Source: Verrucomicrobiaceae bacterium
Lineage (GTDB): Bacteria > Verrucomicrobiota > Verrucomicrobiia > Verrucomicrobiales > Verrucomicrobiaceae
NCBI GenBank assembly: GCA_027484445.1
Contig: JAIXSY010000057.1
Location: 1-64,000 of the forward strand
Direction: 5' to 3'
DNA: 64,000 nt
This document shows, piece after piece, positions 60,877-64,000 of this stretch. Within the stretch, counting starts at the first letter, position 1; each line of letters starts with the position of its first letter. Position numbers and translations under genes: made by a program. The notes beneath the pieces are model-generated. The model searched no databases. It was given only the letters and a program-made list of their open reading frames with translations, and was not told where the DNA came from.

Positions 60877-61962
60877 ATGAACATTGCCCTTCTCCGCCGT
60901 CAATTTGCCTCCGTGGGCGGGGCAGAGCTGTATTTGCAGCGCCTGCTGGCCGCCCTGGCCGATGCGGGGCACGAGGTGCATCTGTATGCGGAGAAATGGC
61001 AGGGCAATCCTGCTGGCGTGACGCTGCATGCCGTACCGGTGCATGGCGGTCGGGCTCTGCGCCCCGTGGTCTTTGCGGAAAAAGCGGCTGCCATGCTCGC
61101 CAAGGCACGGCATGATGTGGTGCTGAGCCTGGAGCGCACGGTTCGGCAGGATGTGTATCGTGCAGGCGATGGCGTGCACGCCGTCTGGCTGGAGCAGCGG
61201 CGGCGCTTCGCCTCCTGGTGGCGTCGGCCTTTGGTGGGCCTGGGTGCCTTCCACACAAACCTGCGCGCGCTCGAGACCCGCACCTTTGATCCGGCCAACA
61301 CCCGACATGTCATCGTGAACTCCGCCATGGTGGGCCGTGAGATCACCACGCGCTTCCCCTTCCCTAGCGATCGCATTCACTTGGTGCGCAATGGCGTGGA
61401 CGTGGCGCGTTTTCAGCGGGCTGACCGCCATGCGGCACGGGCACGCTTTGGCTTCACTTCACAGGACTACGTGCTGCTCTTCGTCGGCTCTGGCTGGGAG
61501 CGCAAAGGCTTGCCCTACTTGCTGCGGCTGATGCGCCACTGGCAGGAGCGACAGCCCCAGGTCAAACTGCTCGTCGCAGGTCGGGGCAAGCTCGCAGGCA
61601 AAGTGCCGCGCAATGTCGTGCTGGCAGGTCCCCTCTCTGATGTCGAACAAGCCTTTGCGGCGGCGGATCTGATGACCTTCGTGCCCATCTACGAACCCTG
61701 CGCCAATGCGGTGGCAGAAGGGCTGGCCTCAGGTCTGCCCGTCATCACCAGCCGCTGCAATGGTGCCTGTGAGCTGATTGATCCCGGCCTAAATGGCGAG
61801 GTGCTGGAAGATCCCTCTGACCTAGAGGCGCTGGGAAAAGCTGTGCTCGACTGGATGCCAAGACGTGAGCGCCCGGTGCCAGTCAGCAAGCCGCTAGACC
61901 TGGAGACCAACGTCCGAGAAACGCTGCGTGTGCTAGAGATGGCAGCTGAAGAAAAACGCTGA
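60877..61962 (+). CDS. family 4 glycosyltransferase, WaaG-like
   Basis: 361 residues from the ATG at 60877 (MNIALLRRQFASVGGAELYLQ). The GT-B fold shows VVLSLERTVRQDVYRAGDGVHAVWL, an N-terminal segment very like LPS core glucosyltransferase WaaG, then LLFVGSGWERKGLPYLLR, LVAGRGKLAGK and PIYEPCANAVAEGLASGLPVI with the conserved acidic pair. It probably adds a hexose to lipid A core or a similar envelope glycan from the cytoplasmic side. It is alone on its strand, convergent with the LysR gene. Confidence 0.87.
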   Translation: MNIALLRRQFASVGGAELYLQRLLAALADAGHEVHLYAEKWQGNPAGVTLHAVPVHGGRALRPVVFAEKAAAMLAKARHDVVLSLERTVRQDVYRAGDGVHAVWLEQRRRFASWWRRPLVGLGAFHTNLRALETRTFDPANTRHVIVNSAMVGREITTRFPFPSDRIHLVRNGVDVARFQRADRHAARARFGFTSQDYVLLFVGSGWERKGLPYLLRLMRHWQERQPQVKLLVAGRGKLAGKVPRNVVLAGPLSDVEQAFAAADLMTFVPIYEPCANAVAEGLASGLPVITSRCNGACELIDPGLNGEVLEDPSDLEALGKAVLDWMPRRERPVPVSKPLDLETNVRETLRVLEMAAEEKR

Positions 61963-61975
61963 GCCAGCCGCTCAG
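61951..61975 (-). terminator. terminator of the LysR-type regulator gene
   Basis: On the minus strand CTGAGC and GCTCAG form a 6-bp stem (61959-61975) with a 5-base loop, followed by CGTTTTTC. The stem begins within the LysR stop codon. It also covers the end of the convergent glycosyltransferase gene. Confidence 0.5.
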
Positions 61976-62886
61976 GTCGTTTCTTGCCAGAGCTGGCCGT
62001 TCTTCAGCCACTCCTGAACGAGAAGGCGAAAGGCACGGACCGGTGGGCTATCTTCCTCTGGATTCCAGGCCATGACCAGCGGCACGCTGTGCTCCGGCTT
62101 CAGTGGAGCAAACACCAGACCAGGGGGCATGGCAGCAGCTGCGACACTATCCGTGGCTAGCCCCATGCCTGCCCCCGACTGCACGTAGGTCAGCACGGTG
62201 CCCATGAGACTGGGATTTTGCACAATGCGTGGGGCGAAACCAGCCAGACGGCACGCAGCCAAGATCTCGTCATGCAACCCCACGCCCTCACGCCTTGCCA
62301 AAACGATGAGCGGCTGGTTTTCCAGAGACTTCCAAGACACGGACTTTTTCCCAGCCCAGGCGTGGTCATCTGGAACGACAATGCCGAGCGGTTCTCGCCT
62401 GAGCAGCAGAGTGTTCAGCGCACGCTCTCCATGGCCTGGCACAGGACGAGTCAGCGCCACCGCCAGCCGTCCACGAGCCACCATCTCCCAGACACGCTCA
62501 GGCGTGCGCTCCTCCAGATGCACCGAAACTTTGGGGAACCGCTGTCGATATTCAGCGAGCAACCTGCCGAGGAAACGCTGCGTCGGCGGCCCGATGTAGC
62601 CCAGGCGCAATTCTCCCTCCTCCCCCGAAGCCGTTCGGCGCACGCGGCGCAGGGCTTCATCTAGCCTCTCCAGCACGACCCCAGCCTCGGCCAAAAGCAC
62701 CGCGCCTGCCTCAGTCAGGGCCACGGTGCGTCGGTTGCGGTCGATGAGTCGCACGCCCAGCTCGTGCTCGACTTCCTGCACAGCACGGGAAAGCGCAGGT
62801 TGGGCGATGCGCAGCCGACGCGCGGCCTTGGAGAAGCTCAGCTCCTCCGCCACGGCTTGGAAATATCTCAAGTGACGCAATTCCAT
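61972..62886 (-). CDS. LysR family transcriptional regulator
   Basis: 304 residues, standard length. The N-terminal winged helix-turn-helix is MELRHLRYFQAVAEELSFSK, AARRLRIAQPALSRAVQEVE at about 1-60, followed by the linker helix and a periplasmic-binding-like effector domain (GELRLGYIGPPTQRFLGRLL, LAVALTRPVPGH, GSGAGMGLATDSV-like QSGAGMGLATDSV). It binds DNA as a tetramer and responds to a small molecule that cannot be predicted. Divergent from the small gene at 62967, with 80 bases between; LysR proteins often control a divergent neighbour. Confidence 0.92.
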   Translation of the reverse strand: MELRHLRYFQAVAEELSFSKAARRLRIAQPALSRAVQEVEHELGVRLIDRNRRTVALTEAGAVLLAEAGVVLERLDEALRRVRRTASGEEGELRLGYIGPPTQRFLGRLLAEYRQRFPKVSVHLEERTPERVWEMVARGRLAVALTRPVPGHGERALNTLLLRREPLGIVVPDDHAWAGKKSVSWKSLENQPLIVLARREGVGLHDEILAACRLAGFAPRIVQNPSLMGTVLTYVQSGAGMGLATDSVAAAAMPPGLVFAPLKPEHSVPLVMAWNPEEDSPPVRAFRLLVQEWLKNGQLWQETT

Positions 62887-62966
62887 CCCTGCTCTGTATC
62901 GCGATCCCTGAGAGATGACAACAGCCGCAGTTGCGTCTCATCTCACGCGCTCTTTGATGCCAGCAC

Positions 62967-63191
62967 ATGACCCGACACGAAGCCATCCAGCAAATCCGCG
63001 ACGCCGCCAAGGCCATCGCCCTTCAGATGATGAAGATCCATCCTGCGCTGCCACACCTGAAGGATGAGGAGACCCAAAAAGACAGCCTGAAGGCCCTGCA
63101 CGAAATGACCGTGCATCTGGAGACCCTCAAAAAGAAAATCGGACGGCTCGAACGCCAAGAAAGCAGTGAGCCTGACACGACTCTTCTCTGA
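62967..63191 (+). CDS. small coiled-coil protein of unknown function
   Basis: 74 residues, entirely helical by eye, with heptad-like spacing (HEMTVHLETLKKKIGRLERQE) near the C-terminus. There is no signal peptide, membrane helix or known family. It lies divergent from the LysR gene, so a regulatory link is possible. The call rests on a clean ATG-started frame in otherwise empty sequence. Confidence 0.5.
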   Translation: MTRHEAIQQIRDAAKAIALQMMKIHPALPHLKDEETQKDSLKALHEMTVHLETLKKKIGRLERQESSEPDTTLL

Positions 63192-63298
63192 AGCAGCGCT
63201 GTCGAAACGAAAATCCCGAAGTCCTTGAGGCTGCTTTAGCCCGGCGGGAACTTCGGAATTCGTAAGTTTTAGAACAAAGAAATCGCCGAGGGCATGGA

Positions 63299-64000
63299 TC
63301 AGCCGAGTTTGGCCAAGGCGTCATCCAGCGCAGCAATCAGGGCCGTGATGCTGGCTTCGGACTCATCGCCCATGTTGCTGACGCGGAAGGTTTTGCCCTT
63401 CAGCTTGCCATAGCCGCCGTCGATGATCAGGCTGTGATCCTTCTTCAGGTTGGCGATGAAGGCCGCAACGTCGATGTTCTTGTTGTTGGCCACGCAAGTC
63501 AGCGACTTGGAGCGGTAACCCTCAGGTGCGAAGAACTCGAAGCCGTGTTTCTTCACCCACTCGTGAACCATGCCATTGAGCTTGGCATGACGCGCGTAGC
63601 GGTTGTCCAGCCCCTCCGCGAACATCTTGTTCAGCTGATGGCGAAGACCATAGATGAGGCTGATGCAGGGTGTGGAGGGCGTCATGCTCTTCTCGCCGTT
63701 GGCCTTGAATTCCAGGAAGTCGAAGTAATAGCCCCGATCGTTGATCGAAGCAGCGCGGGCCATGGCGGCCTCGCTGGCAGTGAAAAGCGCCAGACCGGGT
63801 GGCAGGGCGAAGGCCTTCTGCGAACCTGTGAGCAAGACATCAAGTCCGAGCTCATCGAAATTCACCGGCACGGTGGTAAAGCCGGACACGCTGTCGGTGA
63901 TGAACATCACGTCAGGATACTTTTTCTTCAGCGCAGCAATTTCCGCAATCGGGCTAAGCACACCTGTGGAAGTTTCATTGTGAATGAAGGTGACGGCATC
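63299..64000 (-). CDS. class V aminotransferase, C-terminal part
   Basis: The last 234 codons are present; the gene continues past the right edge. The sequence shows TFIHNETSTGVLSPI, FITDSVSGFTTVP and the PLP-lysine motif GSQKAFALPPGLALF, all typical of the alanine-glyoxylate/serine-pyruvate aminotransferase group. A phosphoserine-aminotransferase-like role in serine synthesis is also possible. The C-terminal domain (LIIDGGYGKLKGKTFRVSNMGD) is complete. The cofactor-phosphate loop lies outside the window. Confidence 0.88.
   Translation of the reverse strand, partial: DAVTFIHNETSTGVLSPIAEIAALKKKYPDVMFITDSVSGFTTVPVNFDELGLDVLLTGSQKAFALPPGLALFTASEAAMARAASINDRGYYFDFLEFKANGEKSMTPSTPCISLIYGLRHQLNKMFAEGLDNRYARHAKLNGMVHEWVKKHGFEFFAPEGYRSKSLTCVANNKNIDVAAFIANLKKDHSLIIDGGYGKLKGKTFRVSNMGDESEASITALIAALDDALAKLG

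Overview
The window looks like a chromosome segment of a Gram-negative member of the Verrucomicrobia (PVC superphylum), probably the Verrucomicrobiaceae. The signs are a 1,544-residue ThuA/dehydrogenase/HEAT/cytochrome c protein and a Tat-exported DUF1501 protein, both typical of PVC bacteria; an outer-membrane export and secretin repertoire; and HemQ-type haem synthesis genes. Almost no start codon has a recognisable Shine-Dalgarno sequence, so starts were chosen from ATG position, junctions with neighbouring genes and protein N-termini. The first ~12.6 kb looks visibly more AT-rich than most of the rest (judged by eye, not computed). No rRNA, tRNA, CRISPR array, insertion sequence or phage module was seen.

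Layout. 1-233: start of an LsrF-like aldolase, divergent from an amino-acid ABC permease/ATPase pair (425-1907) and a dienelactone hydrolase (1988-2734). 2768-10351: first exopolysaccharide locus, minus strand: small membrane protein, outer-membrane barrel, Wza-like lipoprotein, Wzz/BY-kinase, O-antigen-ligase-like protein and methyltransferase. 10624-12571: prfA-prmC. 12696-16581: sugar isomerase-like TIM barrel, methyltransferase and purL. 16639-21708: giant TPR protein with an embedded C39-like peptidase domain. 21801-24792: glycosyltransferase, phosphodiester-glycosidase-like protein, His-rich lipoprotein and TatD-like hydrolase. 24902-29536: the PVC multidomain cytochrome. 29592-33136: sugar epimerase, then a transglutaminase/glutaredoxin/phospholipase-D run. 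33146-39184: minus-strand run ftsH, unknown, LysM protein, accA, xseA. 39284-42163: hemQ-thiG divergent from gapA. 42245-43699: DUF1501 protein. 43797-52507: second polysaccharide operon with 4-nt ATGA overlaps at four of its five junctions. 52756-55258: small membrane protein and a topoisomerase IV A-like gene. 55325-60530: four genes of a type II secretion-like system. 60877-64000: glycosyltransferase, LysR regulator, small coiled-coil protein and a truncated class V aminotransferase.

Two chain-length/ATPase systems, a secretin operon, scattered glycosyltransferases and an O-antigen-ligase-like protein point to an organism with elaborate envelope and matrix polysaccharides. The rest is largely housekeeping.

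The most unusual signal is a pair of ~55-nt double-hairpin elements inserted in the same reading frame at two places in the 1,544-residue gene. Between copies, paired stem bases change together, so the structure is preserved. They look like copies of a small mobile palindromic element that tolerates coding sequence.
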